Below, in pieces: positions 11,457 to 20,438 of a DNA stretch of 64,000 nucleotides; position 1 is the first letter of the stretch, and each line of letters opens with the position of its first letter. Both the position numbers and the translations under genes were made by a program. Origin of the DNA: Litchfieldella xinjiangensis (GTDB taxonomy: Bacteria; Pseudomonadota; Gammaproteobacteria; Pseudomonadales; Halomonadaceae). The notes under the pieces are model-generated. The model ran no database searches and was not told the DNA's origin. It was given only the letters and a program-made list of their open reading frames with translations. The DNA lies in the NCBI RefSeq assembly GCF_000759345.1, contig NZ_JPZL01000001.1, positions 1,054,001 to 1,118,000 on the forward strand, written 5' to 3'.

Positions 11457-11505
11457 GCTCTTGCCGAGAAGGGGCGAATTCTATCAGATCAGGGAGAATC
11501 ACGCA

Positions 11506-12285
11506 TCACGCCGAGTCCGGACCACTCCCCGATCCCTTGTTGCTTCCCATCTGCTTGAAGGCATCCATCAAGTCGATGGGGAGAGGCACGACGATGGTCG
11601 ACGCGTTTTTGTTGCTCATGTCGCTCATGGTCTGCAGATACCGCAGTTGCAACGCGGCTGGGTTGCCGGACATGACGTTGGCCGCCTGGAGCAACTTCTC
11701 GGAGGCCTGCATCTCGCCTTCGGCATGGATGACCTTGGCGCGACGCTCGCGCTCGGCCTCGGCCTGGCGGGCAATGGCGCGGATCATGCTCTCATCGAGA
11801 TCGACGTGCTTGATCTCGACATTGGCGACCTTGATCCCCCAACCCTCGGCCGAGATGTCGATGATCTCCTGGATATCGTCATTGAGCTTGTCACGCTCGG
11901 ATAGCATTTCGTCGAGATCATGCTTGCCCAACACAGAGCGCAGTGTTGTCTGGGCCAGTTGGCTGGTGGCATTGACGAAGTTCTCGACCTGGATGATGGC
12001 CTTCTCGGGATCGACGACGCGAAAATACAGCACCGCGTTGACACGCACCGTGACGTTGTCCTGGGAGATCACATCCTGTTCGGGAACGTCCATGGTGATC
12101 ACCCTCAGATCGACGACATCCATCTTCTGAATCCCCGGAAGAATGAAAAACAACCCCGGCCCCTTCACCCCCTGAAAACGCCCAAGGAAGAACACCACCC
12201 CCCGCTTGTACTCGGGCAGGATACGAATCGAAGCGGCCAATAGCATGAGCGCCAGTACAACCGGTACGAGATACGAAATCATCAT
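11506..12285 (-). CDS. Slipin (stomatin-like SPFH-domain membrane protein)
   Basis: A 259-residue SPFH protein anchored by one N-terminal hydrophobic segment (~3-20). The domain core reads [20 protein letters not shown], then [37 protein letters not shown], then a charged coiled-coil region rich in [19 protein letters not shown]. Slipins form large membrane-bound oligomers. It sits 58 bases after an NfeD-family protease gene, the classic stomatin-operon-partner arrangement in which the protease may cleave the stomatin C terminus. Confidence 0.93.
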   Translation of the reverse strand: MMISYLVPVVLALMLLAASIRILPEYKRGVVFFLGRFQGVKGPGLFFILPGIQKMDVVDLRVITMDVPEQDVISQDNVTVRVNAVLYFRVVDPEKAIIQVENFVNATSQLAQTTLRSVLGKHDLDEMLSERDKLNDDIQEIIDISAEGWGIKVANVEIKHVDLDESMIRAIARQAEAERERRAKVIHAEGEMQASEKLLQAANVMSGNPAALQLRYLQTMSDMSNKNASTIVVPLPIDLMDAFKQMGSNKGSGSGPDSA

Positions 12286-12343
12286 GATGTCTCTCCTTGG
12301 TCTTCAGGTTGCTAAACGTGTAAGCGTCTTAGTCGGCCATGGC

Positions 12344-13795
12344 TCAATCCGCCCCGCTACGCGAACGCGGGGCGGGGGACCCATCGTTATCGAGGGGTGA
12401 CACCTCGAGCGTAAGGCCATCGATGCCGATGACCTCGAGTGTCTGCCCCTTGCCGACTGGTACCGAGGCATGGGCATTCCACAGCTCACCGTGCATGCGC
12501 ACACGTCCGGCCCCTTCGAAATCGCCTGCCGCAACGGCGCGGGACCCGACGATCTCCTCCTGCCCCGTGCGGGGCCTGCGTCTGCGTAGTCCCAGGAAGC
12601 GCGTCACGACCCACAGCATGAGGCCGCTCGCCAACAGGGCGACGCCCCCGATAAGCGGCAGAGAAATGCTCAGGTTGTCATCGTCCATGAGCATCACCGA
12701 ACCAAACACGAACGCCACGATGCCACCGATACCCAATACGCCGAAGCTGGGCATGAAGGCTTCCCCCACGATCAGCCCCAGCCCGGCCACGATCAGCGCC
12801 AACCCGGCATAGTTGATAGGCAGAACCTGGAAGGCATACAACGCCAGTACCAGGCAGATCACCCCGATCGTGCCCGGCACCAGGCTGCCCGGGCTCATCA
12901 ATTCGAAGAGCAACCCATAAAACCCTAGCAGCATCAGGAAGTATGCGATGTTGGGATTGGTAATGATTGCCAGCAGTTGGGTCCGCCAATCGGGATCGAC
13001 GCGTTCGACGCTAAGCTCGGACGTATCGAGGATGCGCGTACCGTCATCCATGACGACCTCGCGGCCATCGAGCTGAGCCAACAGATCATCGAGATCGCTG
13101 GCCACGACATCGATCACGTTGCGCTCCAGGGCTTCGCTGGCCGTTAGATTGACTGCCTCACGCACTGCCGCTTCGGCCCAGTCGGCATTGCGTCCATGGC
13201 GCTGTGCCAAGCTGCGAATGTAGCTGACTGCGTCCTCGAGTACCTTGCGCTCCATGGCGGTCTCGCCACGCCGTGGTGAGTCCTCGCTTGTCGTCTCGCT
13301 CTCCTGCGTGCCGGCAGCTTCGCTGCCCTCGCTTTCCTCGTTGCCTCCAGTACCGGGGAAGCCGCCCCCTCCGCCCATCTGAACCGGGGTTGCCGAGCCC
13401 AGGTGCGTGGCCGGTGCCATCGCTGCCACGTGGCTGGCGTAGAGCAGGTAGGTTCCTGCGCTCGCCGCTCGGGCGCCACTCGGTGAGACATAGATGGCCA
13501 CCGGCACCGATGCGCCCAGCATGGCGCTGATCATGTCGCGCATCGAGGCATCCAAACCGCCCGGCGTATCGAGCTGGACAACCATCAGCTCGGCATCCCG
13601 CTCCTCGCTCTCCTCCAGGCCGCGCTGGAAGTAATCGCTGGTGGCAGGACCAATGGCATCGTCGATAGTCAGGATCAGTGCCGTGCCGCGCGGTGCGTCT
13701 TGCGACCAGGCACTCCAGCCGAGCAGCATCCCGCCGAGCAGGCAGAGCGACCACAGAAGTAGGCGTACATGGCGCTGGATCAGGTATCGCTGCAT
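12344..13795 (-). CDS. NfeD-family membrane serine protease (stomatin operon partner)
   Basis: A 483-residue long-form NfeD: signal-like segment (~10-30), periplasmic ClpP-class protease domain (~38-265), four or so transmembrane helices (~285-400) and a C-terminal OB-fold NfeD domain (~415-475). The probable catalytic dyad is Ser112 in ARAASAGTYL and Lys184 in ERKVLEDAVSYI, as in Pyrococcus 1510-N. A Gly/Ser/Glu-rich insertion (~141-176) separates them. Start ATG 13795 lies 21 bases after the AsmA-like gene, with slipin next. Confidence 0.92.
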   Translation of the reverse strand: MQRYLIQRHVRLLLWSLCLLGGMLLGWSAWSQDAPRGTALILTIDDAIGPATSDYFQRGLEESEERDAELMVVQLDTPGGLDASMRDMISAMLGASVPVAIYVSPSGARAASAGTYLLYASHVAAMAPATHLGSATPVQMGGGGGFPGTGGNEESEGSEAAGTQESETTSEDSPRRGETAMERKVLEDAVSYIRSLAQRHGRNADWAEAAVREAVNLTASEALERNVIDVVASDLDDLLAQLDGREVVMDDGTRILDTSELSVERVDPDWRTQLLAIITNPNIAYFLMLLGFYGLLFELMSPGSLVPGTIGVICLVLALYAFQVLPINYAGLALIVAGLGLIVGEAFMPSFGVLGIGGIVAFVFGSVMLMDDDNLSISLPLIGGVALLASGLMLWVVTRFLGLRRRRPRTGQEEIVGSRAVAAGDFEGAGRVRMHGELWNAHASVPVGKGQTLEVIGIDGLTLEVSPLDNDGSPAPRSRSGAD

Positions 13796-13816
13796 GGCAT
13801 CGACTCCTCGCGTGTA

Positions 13817-15679
13817 TCACTGGCGTGTTCTGGCTCGTTCGTAGAGCCCCGTCTCCTCACTCGATTCCGCTTCGTCACTCGCGCTGGATTGCGCGTCCGC
13901 CGAATTCGGATCGCCCGATTCGGCGGACTCGCTGTCGCCCTCGTTCCCGTCATCGCTATCGTTTTCCCCTTCCCCCTCGACCACCTCGGATAGCGTCTCC
14001 AGTGGTGAGGAGACCAGGCTCTCCAGCGCCTGGCGAATCGCTTGGCCGATGATGCTACCGAAATCGACTTCGGAGGGATCGTCCAGGGGCAGTTGCATCG
14101 GGATATCCAGCTCGATGACGCCGTCATCGCTCTTGAGTACGCCTACGAGTGTGCGCAGCGGTAGATCGGTCACCGAGGCATCCACTTCCTCGCCGAGCTC
14201 CACCTGCCGCAGAATCAAATGGTTGTCGGCGTTCAGTTGCCCCTGTTCGAGGCGGTAATCAAGGGATAGCGTGGCCTCACCCTGTTCAACCGTGTAACCG
14301 GCAAACTCGCGCACGTAAGGCGCGAAGTGGGTCATCGCCAGGCGTTCGAATTCCAGGCGCAGGTTGCCTTGAAGCCTGTCGCCCAGCGGGTCGAACATCC
14401 CCTCGATACGCATGGGCGACCCCTCGGAGACTTCCCCGACAAGCGCCAATTGCCCGTCGCCTTCCTGCGCCGAACTCAATTGCCGCCATTCGCCTTGAAG
14501 GGCTGAGAAATCGATCTCGAACGGTTGCGGCAGGTGGTGGTCGGAGAACGCCACCGCGCCCTGTTCGATGGCGAGGGTGCCGATGCGGTACTGAAGCGGA
14601 TTCTCGTCTTGTGTCTGTTGGTCTTGGCTATCGTCCTGGGGAGGCAACCAGGCGGTCAGGTTGGTGGACAGGTCCTCCTCGATACGCACGTCCATCCAGG
14701 CGGATTGCAGGCCGACCCGTTCGATGTCGAGCCGTGGCTGACCGCTGTCGAAGTCAAACCCCTCGATATCGATACGCTCCGCCGTCGCCAGGGAGCGATC
14801 TACCTCGGGGGCAAGCATGTCGAGCCCGGTGAGCGTGCCCTGGCCGGATACCCGTGTGGCGCCCTCGCCCGCTGCCCCGGACTGGACGCGGAGATCGGCT
14901 GCCAGCTGACCGGCATGGGTGCGCGCGCGCATCAAGGTGTCGATATAGTCCGAGAGCGTGGTCAGCGGCAGATCGCGGGGTGCAAGCTCGACATCCACCG
15001 TCCAGGGCGAGAAGCCCATTTCCCCTTCCCCCGACAGCGTCCCTCCGTTCCAGTCGGCCTCACCTTGCAGGGTGAAGGGCTCGTCGGACCGGCTGTCGTA
15101 GCCATGGGCCTCGGCCTGCAGGGCGTTCAGGGTCAGCGTTACCGGCGGCTCCAGGCGGCGATTGGTCCAGTCGAGGCGGCCGTCCTCGATATCGATACGG
15201 TCGATTCGAACCGACGTTGCGTCGCCCTCGGACGCCTCGTCGCCGACGGAAAGCTGCGCCAGGTTCAACGCACCCTCGGCGTCCTGGACCATGTGCAGGC
15301 GGGGCGATGCCAGCCGCAGACGGTCGATGTGCCAGAGCGAGGACCACAACGACGCCAACCGAACCTCCGCCACGATGACATCACTGCCGAACATCGGCCC
15401 ATCGCCCTCACCGGGGATGCGGGCCTCGTTCAGACGCACCTGCACCCCGGGAGGGTCGAGATCGAGAGCGTCGAAGCTGACGCTCTCGATGGTGACCTCG
15501 CGTTCGGTCAGTTGGGAAAATGTCTCGGTCAGGCGCGACTCGACGTAACGCGGCAAGGCCCACTGCCAGGCAAGCACCAACAATAACGCCACAAGGCCCA
15601 CGACAAGGGCGAGCGACAGCCACACGATACGCACACGGCGACGTCGGCCCTGCTCCGGGGCGAAATGAGACTCCTCCAT
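13817..15679 (-). CDS. AsmA-like / DUF748 envelope protein
   Basis: A 620-residue protein with one N-terminal membrane helix (~18-42) and a large periplasmic beta-rich region typical of AsmA/DUF748 proteins: VTIESVSFDALDL, then RLASPRLHMVQDAEGALNLAQL, and repeated short strands to ~570. AsmA-like proteins are implicated in phospholipid transport between membranes; this member's role is unknown. The last ~60 residues are Ser/Asp/Glu-rich and disordered-looking. First gene of an operon with nfeD and slipin, all three membrane-associated. Confidence 0.8.
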   Translation of the reverse strand: MEESHFAPEQGRRRRVRIVWLSLALVVGLVALLLVLAWQWALPRYVESRLTETFSQLTEREVTIESVSFDALDLDPPGVQVRLNEARIPGEGDGPMFGSDVIVAEVRLASLWSSLWHIDRLRLASPRLHMVQDAEGALNLAQLSVGDEASEGDATSVRIDRIDIEDGRLDWTNRRLEPPVTLTLNALQAEAHGYDSRSDEPFTLQGEADWNGGTLSGEGEMGFSPWTVDVELAPRDLPLTTLSDYIDTLMRARTHAGQLAADLRVQSGAAGEGATRVSGQGTLTGLDMLAPEVDRSLATAERIDIEGFDFDSGQPRLDIERVGLQSAWMDVRIEEDLSTNLTAWLPPQDDSQDQQTQDENPLQYRIGTLAIEQGAVAFSDHHLPQPFEIDFSALQGEWRQLSSAQEGDGQLALVGEVSEGSPMRIEGMFDPLGDRLQGNLRLEFERLAMTHFAPYVREFAGYTVEQGEATLSLDYRLEQGQLNADNHLILRQVELGEEVDASVTDLPLRTLVGVLKSDDGVIELDIPMQLPLDDPSEVDFGSIIGQAIRQALESLVSSPLETLSEVVEGEGENDSDDGNEGDSESAESGDPNSADAQSSASDEAESSEETGLYERARTRQ

Positions 15680-15803
15680 GATGTGCTCCTGTATGCGCTA
15701 TGTTCAGCGTGGCAGCCGGGGAAGATTCTTGCCAATTCCGCCTGCCGTCACTGCTCGGCTGGTGTATCGTGGCAATGTCCCATTCACGTAGCGGTACTCC
15801 GGC

Positions 15804-16505
15804 ATGTCGTTGTCCCCTCGCCCTGTGCCCTTGAGTGTCATCGTTCCCACGCTCGATGAAGCCCTGGGGATCAAGGCGCACCTGAGCGCGCTGGCGCACC
15901 TGCGTGAGCGCGGGGCGGAGGTGGTCGTCGTCGACGGCGGCAGCCGCGACGACACCGTTCGGCGTGCAGCCCCCTGGTGTGATCGCGTCATGGCATCGCC
16001 AGCCGGCCGGGCCCGGCAGATGAATGCAGGCGCCCTCGCGAGCCAAGGTGCCATCGTCGTGTTTCTACATGCCGATACCCGTCTGCCGGAAGACGCGGAT
16101 CAATGCATCTATCAGGCCCTTGCAACGGGTGCGGCCTGGGGCCGTTTCGATATCCGTCTCACGGGGCAAGCCAGGCTGTTGCCTGTCATCGCCCGCTGCA
16201 TGAACGCGCGCTCCCGTCTCACTGGCATTGCGACCGGCGATCAAGCCCTGTTCATGACACGCGACGCCTTCGAGCGAGCCGGTAGCTTTCCCGAGCAACC
16301 ACTGATGGAGGACATCGAGATGTCCAGGCGTCTCAAGGCCCTTTCGCGCCCCGTCTGCCTGCACCAGTGCGTGATCAGCTCGGGGCGCCGCTGGGAGCGC
16401 CACGGCGTGTGGCGAACGATTCTGTTGATGTGGCGACTGCGCTATCGCTACTGGCGGGGCGTGGATAGCGCAAAATTGGCCAAGGTCTACCGTCATGCCC
16501 GTTAG
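15804..16505 (+). CDS. TIGR04283-type family 2 glycosyltransferase
   Basis: A 233-residue GT2 glycosyltransferase. It starts LSVIVPTLDEALGIKAHL, has VVVVDGGSRDDT for nucleotide binding, and FLHADTRLP containing the DxD-like metal motif. GDQALFMTRDAFERAGSFPE and PLMEDIEMSRRLK match the acceptor-side motifs. The family is named for arsenosugar biosynthesis because some members sit beside the radical-SAM gene arsS, but no arsS is seen here, so the product is unknown. It overlaps the next gene by 11 bases. Confidence 0.87.
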   Translation: MSLSPRPVPLSVIVPTLDEALGIKAHLSALAHLRERGAEVVVVDGGSRDDTVRRAAPWCDRVMASPAGRARQMNAGALASQGAIVVFLHADTRLPEDADQCIYQALATGAAWGRFDIRLTGQARLLPVIARCMNARSRLTGIATGDQALFMTRDAFERAGSFPEQPLMEDIEMSRRLKALSRPVCLHQCVISSGRRWERHGVWRTILLMWRLRYRYWRGVDSAKLAKVYRHAR

Positions 16506-17160
16506 CCTCGCTCATCGTGGTGATTTTCCCCTCGCCATTCTGGCCAAGGCGCCCGTGCCCGGCCGGGTCAAGACGCGGTTGATTCCGCATCTGGGTGCGC
16601 AAGGCGCCACCACGCTTCACGAAGTCCTGTTGCGGCAGACGGTAGCGATAGCCGTCGAAGCCACCACTAACGTCGTGCTGTGGACGGCCCTGGATCACGA
16701 TCACGCGCTATTTCGCGAGCTGGCCGATACCTACCGCCTGACGCTTCGCCCCCAAGGCGGTGGCGACCTGGGCGAACGCATGTATCAGGCATTGGCGGCC
16801 ATGGAGGGTCCCGGCCTGGTGGTCGGCAGCGACTGTCCGGTGCTGAAGCCGGCATTGCTGATCCGCTGTCATGCGGCCCTGAACCAGGCCGATGCGGTGT
16901 TCCTGCCCGCCGAGGATGGCGGTTACGCCCTGGTCGGGATGCGCCGCCCTAATTACCAGCCATTCAAGGGGGTCGACTGGGGCAGCGAGCACGTCATGAC
17001 CCAGACCCGCCGCCGTACCGCCGAGCTAGGCTGGAAGCTCGTTTGCCCCGAGGTGGTCTGGGACGTCGACCGACACGAAGACTACCGTCGCCTGATAAAG
17101 GACGGAGCCTGGGCCGCCCTGCTCAGCCCAACCGCTCGGACAATTCAACCAGATCGCTGA
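16495..17160 (+). CDS. TIGR04282 (DUF2064) glycosyltransferase-A-fold protein
   Basis: A 221-residue nucleotidyltransferase/glycosyltransferase-A-fold protein. The N-terminal LAILAKAPVPGRVKTRLIP is the hallmark, with GGGDLGERMYQAL, VVGSDCPVLKPALL and PAEDGGYALVGM following. It is almost always found beside the TIGR04283 glycosyltransferase, as here with an 11-base overlap. It may supply or modify a nucleotide sugar for its partner; the biochemical reaction is not established. Its 3' end overlaps the convergent HAD gene by 38 bases (17123-17160). Confidence 0.87.
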   Translation: MPVSLAHRGDFPLAILAKAPVPGRVKTRLIPHLGAQGATTLHEVLLRQTVAIAVEATTNVVLWTALDHDHALFRELADTYRLTLRPQGGGDLGERMYQALAAMEGPGLVVGSDCPVLKPALLIRCHAALNQADAVFLPAEDGGYALVGMRRPNYQPFKGVDWGSEHVMTQTRRRTAELGWKLVCPEVVWDVDRHEDYRRLIKDGAWAALLSPTARTIQPDR

Positions 17161-17791
17161 CCGTACAGTCCGGCTCGCCCCCCCAGGGATCGAAGGGCGC
17201 CTCGGCACTTCGCCTCACCCAGGCCGCATGCAGCCCGGCATGGCGTGCCCCGATCGCGTCGAAGGGGTTGCTTGAAACCAGCCAGGTCTTGCTAGCGTCG
17301 ACTTCCAGCCGCGTGCGCAAGTGGGCATAGACCGCTGGGTCCGGCTTGAAGCGCTTGATCTCGTCGACACTCACGATGTCATCGAAACAATCGACGATGC
17401 CTGCCTGCTCGAGCAACGCCTTGACCGCCTCACGCGTACCATTGGAAAACGCCACGCAGGTGTGGCCGCGACGACGAAGCTCAGCCAGCGCCTCGGGTAC
17501 GTCGGGAAACGCCGGCAGGCGCGCATAGGTCGCCATCAACCGGTCCTTGTGGCGCTCCGAAAGCTCGGTACGCAGCGCCCTGTCGGTAAACTCCAATGCC
17601 TCGCGAGTGCATTGGCCAAAGTCGACGTAGGCGCCCATCAAGCCGCGTCGAAAGGCGTACTCCAGCTGCTTGTCGCGCCAGCGCTGGGAGAATTCCATGC
17701 CACGCTCACCGAGCTCGGCTTCGAGCTCGACGATCACGCCATGGGTGTCGATCAGGGTGCCGTACACATCGAAGGCCAGGGTCGCTTTCAT
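17123..17791 (-). CDS. Haloacid dehalogenase type II (HAD superfamily)
   Basis: A 222-residue HAD hydrolase close to L-2-haloacid dehalogenases. LAFDVYGTLIDTHG carries the nucleophile Asp, FSNGTREAVKALLE the Ser/Asn motif, DEIKRFKPDPAVY the Lys, and WLVSSNPFDAIGARHAG the C-terminal SSN-D motif. The physiological substrate may not be a haloacid. The ATG at 17791 overlaps the cupin stop (ATGA), so the pair is translationally coupled. Downstream it runs 38 bases into the opposing glycosyltransferase gene. Confidence 0.85.
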   Translation of the reverse strand: MKATLAFDVYGTLIDTHGVIVELEAELGERGMEFSQRWRDKQLEYAFRRGLMGAYVDFGQCTREALEFTDRALRTELSERHKDRLMATYARLPAFPDVPEALAELRRRGHTCVAFSNGTREAVKALLEQAGIVDCFDDIVSVDEIKRFKPDPAVYAHLRTRLEVDASKTWLVSSNPFDAIGARHAGLHAAWVRRSAEAPFDPWGGEPDCTVSDLVELSERLG

Positions 17792-18318
17792 GACGCTGCC
17801 CTCCAAAGGCGCAATAGCGTACCGCCCACCGGATCGTCGGCGGGCAGCGGCATCCGCTCGACCCGTTCTCGCGCCGCCTCGAGCTGGTCCGGGTCACCAC
17901 GCTCGACCTCCCACTCCTGACCGGGAGGGTAGGCCCCGACCATCTCGAAATCGCTGCTCGACGACAGGCTGGCATGGCCGGTACCGGCGGGCAGTATCAT
18001 GACATCTCCCGCGGCGACATCGAGCTCCTGGCCCTTGGGCCCACCCAGGCGAATATGCGCCTCGCCGCGGAAAACGCCCAAGGCCTCATGGGCGGTGGAG
18101 TGAAAATGGTCGAAATCGAGCAATCCGTACCGCCACTGCGGCGGCCACTGGTGGGCCTCGAACAGGGTCTCGAATTGCGCGGCCAAGGCATCGCCTTCCC
18201 CGGTCAGCACCTGGCGGTAGAGCAACACCGGTAACCGCGAGTTGGGAAAGCCTGCGCCGGGTTCGAAATACAGCGTCTCGGGCTCGGTGATGTGGGGCCT
18301 GGGAATGGATGTCGCCAT
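17788..18318 (-). CDS. Cupin-domain protein (YjlB-like)
   Basis: A 176-residue single-cupin protein. The barrel is marked by DFDHFHSTAHEALGVFRGEAHIRLGG (His-x-His-type metal motif variant) and GDVMILPAGTGHASL (second His). The family, named from Bacillus YjlB, has no established reaction. It precedes and overlaps the HAD gene by four bases, and lies 43 bases downstream of eutC on the same strand, so it could be cotranscribed with the ectoine-utilisation genes. Confidence 0.82.
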   Translation of the reverse strand: MATSIPRPHITEPETLYFEPGAGFPNSRLPVLLYRQVLTGEGDALAAQFETLFEAHQWPPQWRYGLLDFDHFHSTAHEALGVFRGEAHIRLGGPKGQELDVAAGDVMILPAGTGHASLSSSSDFEMVGAYPPGQEWEVERGDPDQLEAARERVERMPLPADDPVGGTLLRLWRAAS

Positions 18319-18361
18319 GAAACCTCCTGCTAGCCAAGGTGTTAAGGCTGAGCGTAGACGA

Positions 18362-19309
18362 TCATTCCAGGCGTCTCAGGGCAAAGTTGGCGATGGCGGT
18401 ATCCTGCACGCCGGTACCGGTAAGATCGCAGACCGTGATAGTGGCATCAGAGAGACGCAGCTTCTGCTGCTCGGCAATGACCCGGCCCAACTCGTAGACC
18501 TTGAACGGAGGCGCCTTTCCCTGCGCCGCGTAGCCCTTGAGCTCCCCATTGTTCTCGCTCTGGGCGCGCGTATCGCAGACGAAGGCATCGGCACGCACCA
18601 GTACCTCATCGTCGAGTTCACGCTTGTCTGGGCTATCCGAGCCCATCGCGGTGACATGCACCCCCTCGGGGAGCATCGAGGCTTCCAGCAACGGCTCGCG
18701 CGCCGGGGTCGCCGTGACGATGATGTCGGCCTGGCTGCATGCCTTGCGGATATCCTCGTGAACCTCGACGCTAAAGCCCTTCTCCCCCATGGTCCCGGCA
18801 TACGCCTCGGCCTGCTCGCGACGACGCGCCCAGACATCGACATGATCGATGTCACGCACCAGGGCAAGTGCCTCGAGCTGAAGCCGGGCCTGTTCGCCGG
18901 CCCCGATCACCGTGACCCGGCGACTATCGGCACGGGCCAGGGCCTTGGCGGCAATCGCGCCGGCCAGGGCGGTACGCACCGCGGTGAGATAGCCCTCATC
19001 GAACAGCACGGCATCGACCACGCCGGTTTCAGCGGAAAATACCATCATCAGTCCGTTGAGACTCGGCAAGCCACGCTGGGGGTTGTCGAAGGCACCGGTG
19101 CTCACCTTGATCGCAAAGCGCGGCCAGTGGCGAATGTGCGCGGTCTTGACGTCGACTTCGCTGTGATATTCCTCCATGACCATCGACATGATCGGCGGCT
19201 GGACCACCTCGCCTCGCCCGAGGGCGGCAAACGCTTCCTCGACGGTCATCATCGCGTCGCGGTCGAGTTTGACCACCTGCTCGATGGCATCGCGTTGATA
19301 GAGCTGCAT
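18362..19309 (-). CDS. eutC: EutC, ornithine cyclodeaminase/mu-crystallin family
   Basis: A 315-residue NAD(P)-binding protein of the ornithine cyclodeaminase/mu-crystallin family, placed in ectoine/hydroxyectoine utilisation by context. Motifs: FAIKVSTGAFDNPQRGLPS with the substrate-binding Lys, GYLTAVRTALAGAIAAK, the Rossmann loop VTVIGAGEQARLQLEAL and VHVTAMGSDSPDKREL. The ATG at 19309 has a GAGGAGAGGCTC upstream. It follows eutB by 35 bases. EutB/EutC are proposed to act on hydroxyectoine-derived intermediates; the exact step here is inferred. Confidence 0.88.
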   Translation of the reverse strand: MQLYQRDAIEQVVKLDRDAMMTVEEAFAALGRGEVVQPPIMSMVMEEYHSEVDVKTAHIRHWPRFAIKVSTGAFDNPQRGLPSLNGLMMVFSAETGVVDAVLFDEGYLTAVRTALAGAIAAKALARADSRRVTVIGAGEQARLQLEALALVRDIDHVDVWARRREQAEAYAGTMGEKGFSVEVHEDIRKACSQADIIVTATPAREPLLEASMLPEGVHVTAMGSDSPDKRELDDEVLVRADAFVCDTRAQSENNGELKGYAAQGKAPPFKVYELGRVIAEQQKLRLSDATITVCDLTGTGVQDTAIANFALRRLE

Positions 19310-19344
19310 GAGCCTCTCCTCGATTGACGGTTGGTATATACCGG

Positions 19345-20331
19345 TCACATCGCCCGGGCGCGGTCGAAGGTCTCGAGATCGACGCCATTACCCGACAGGA
19401 TCAGCGCTACCGTCTGGCCTCGGATGTCGATTCGGTGCTCATCGAGGGCTGCCAGTCCCACAGTTGCAGCGCCTTCGACCAGCATTTTTTCATGGGCGAG
19501 AACGTCGACCATGGCATGGGCGATCGCTTTCTCGGAGACAGCGTAGTGGTCATCCATCACCTCGCGCACCAGGGCGAAGGTACAGCGGTTATCGAGACCG
19601 ATACCGCCACCCAACGAATCCGCCAGGCTCTCGACCTCATCGACCGCCACCGGCCGCCCGGCTTGCAGGCTCTCCCACATCGCTGCGCCGCGCGAGAGAC
19701 TCACCCCGGTCACCTGTATTTCGGGTCGGATACCCTTGAGGGCGGCCCCGATCCCCCCCAGCAGCCCGCCTCCCGACAGACCGACAATCACACGGTCGAG
19801 CTCGGGCCTGTCCTCGAGCAATTCCAGGCCGATGGTGCCCTGGCCGGCGGCAATCAACGGATCGTCGAAAGGAGGAATGGCCGTCATGCCGGCCTCTTCA
19901 ACCAACCGCTCGACCTCCAGAAACGCCTCGTCCTGGCTCCTGCTCACACGCCTGACCTCGGCACCCAGCGCTTCGATGGCAGCGACCTTGTTGGCCGGTA
20001 CGAGTGTCGACAGGCAGATGGTTGCCGGTACCCCCAGACGGCCGGCGGCATAGGCCACGGCCCGCCCATGATTGCCGGTGGAGGCGGTCGTCACGCCTTG
20101 GGCCAACGCCTCACGGCCATGACGCTCGATGAGGGCCGCGATCATGTTGGTGGCGCCACGCAGCTTGAAGGCGCCAGTCGGCTGTTGGGTCTCGAGCTTG
20201 AGGTAGACCTCGGCCTCGAAGCGTGACGACAGGGACTCGGAGCGAACCAGGGGCGTACGCGTCACCTGGCCTGCGATGCGTTTACGGGCCGCATAGATCT
20301 CCGCCAGGGTCACGCCATGTGCGGGTGTCAT
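19345..20331 (-). CDS. eutB: EutB, threonine dehydratase-like PLP enzyme
   Basis: A 328-residue fold-type II PLP enzyme related to threonine/serine dehydratases. QQPTGAFKLRGATN contains the PLP Lys, TASTGNHGRAVAYAA the Asn loop, and VGLSGGGLLGGIGAA the phosphate-binding Gly loop. In ectoine gene clusters it is called EutB and is thought to act with EutC on a hydroxylated intermediate. GGAGA lies eight bases before the ATG at 20331, which is therefore preferred over the ATG at 20337. A terminator upstream separates it from doeD. Confidence 0.9.
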   Translation of the reverse strand: MTPAHGVTLAEIYAARKRIAGQVTRTPLVRSESLSSRFEAEVYLKLETQQPTGAFKLRGATNMIAALIERHGREALAQGVTTASTGNHGRAVAYAAGRLGVPATICLSTLVPANKVAAIEALGAEVRRVSRSQDEAFLEVERLVEEAGMTAIPPFDDPLIAAGQGTIGLELLEDRPELDRVIVGLSGGGLLGGIGAALKGIRPEIQVTGVSLSRGAAMWESLQAGRPVAVDEVESLADSLGGGIGLDNRCTFALVREVMDDHYAVSEKAIAHAMVDVLAHEKMLVEGAATVGLAALDEHRIDIRGQTVALILSGNGVDLETFDRARAM

Positions 20332-20380
20332 AATCATTCTCCAGGGCCATCACCAGGAACGGCGTGATGTGTACGGAAAC

Positions 20381-20418
20381 GAAAACGCCGCAGGGTCGCA
20401 GGGTCTCCCCCTACGGCG
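20381..20418 (-). terminator. Intrinsic terminator between doeD and eutB
   Basis: On the minus strand CGCCGTAGGG pairs with CCCTGCGGCG (10 bp with one G-U), followed by TTTTCGTTTCC. It lies 20-60 bases after the doeD stop, so doe transcripts should end or be reduced here before eutB. Confidence 0.7.
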
Positions 20419-20438
20419 ATAAGCATAGCAACCCAGTC

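Larger units (their letters stand above)
11199..11505. other. Intergenic region between sulP and the slipin gene
   Basis: No gene seen. It holds a strong 13-bp perfect hairpin in the sulP leader (11261-11293) and a terminator-like hairpin for the slipin operon (11430-11456), both listed separately. The space between them should hold the sulP promoter. Confidence 0.6.
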
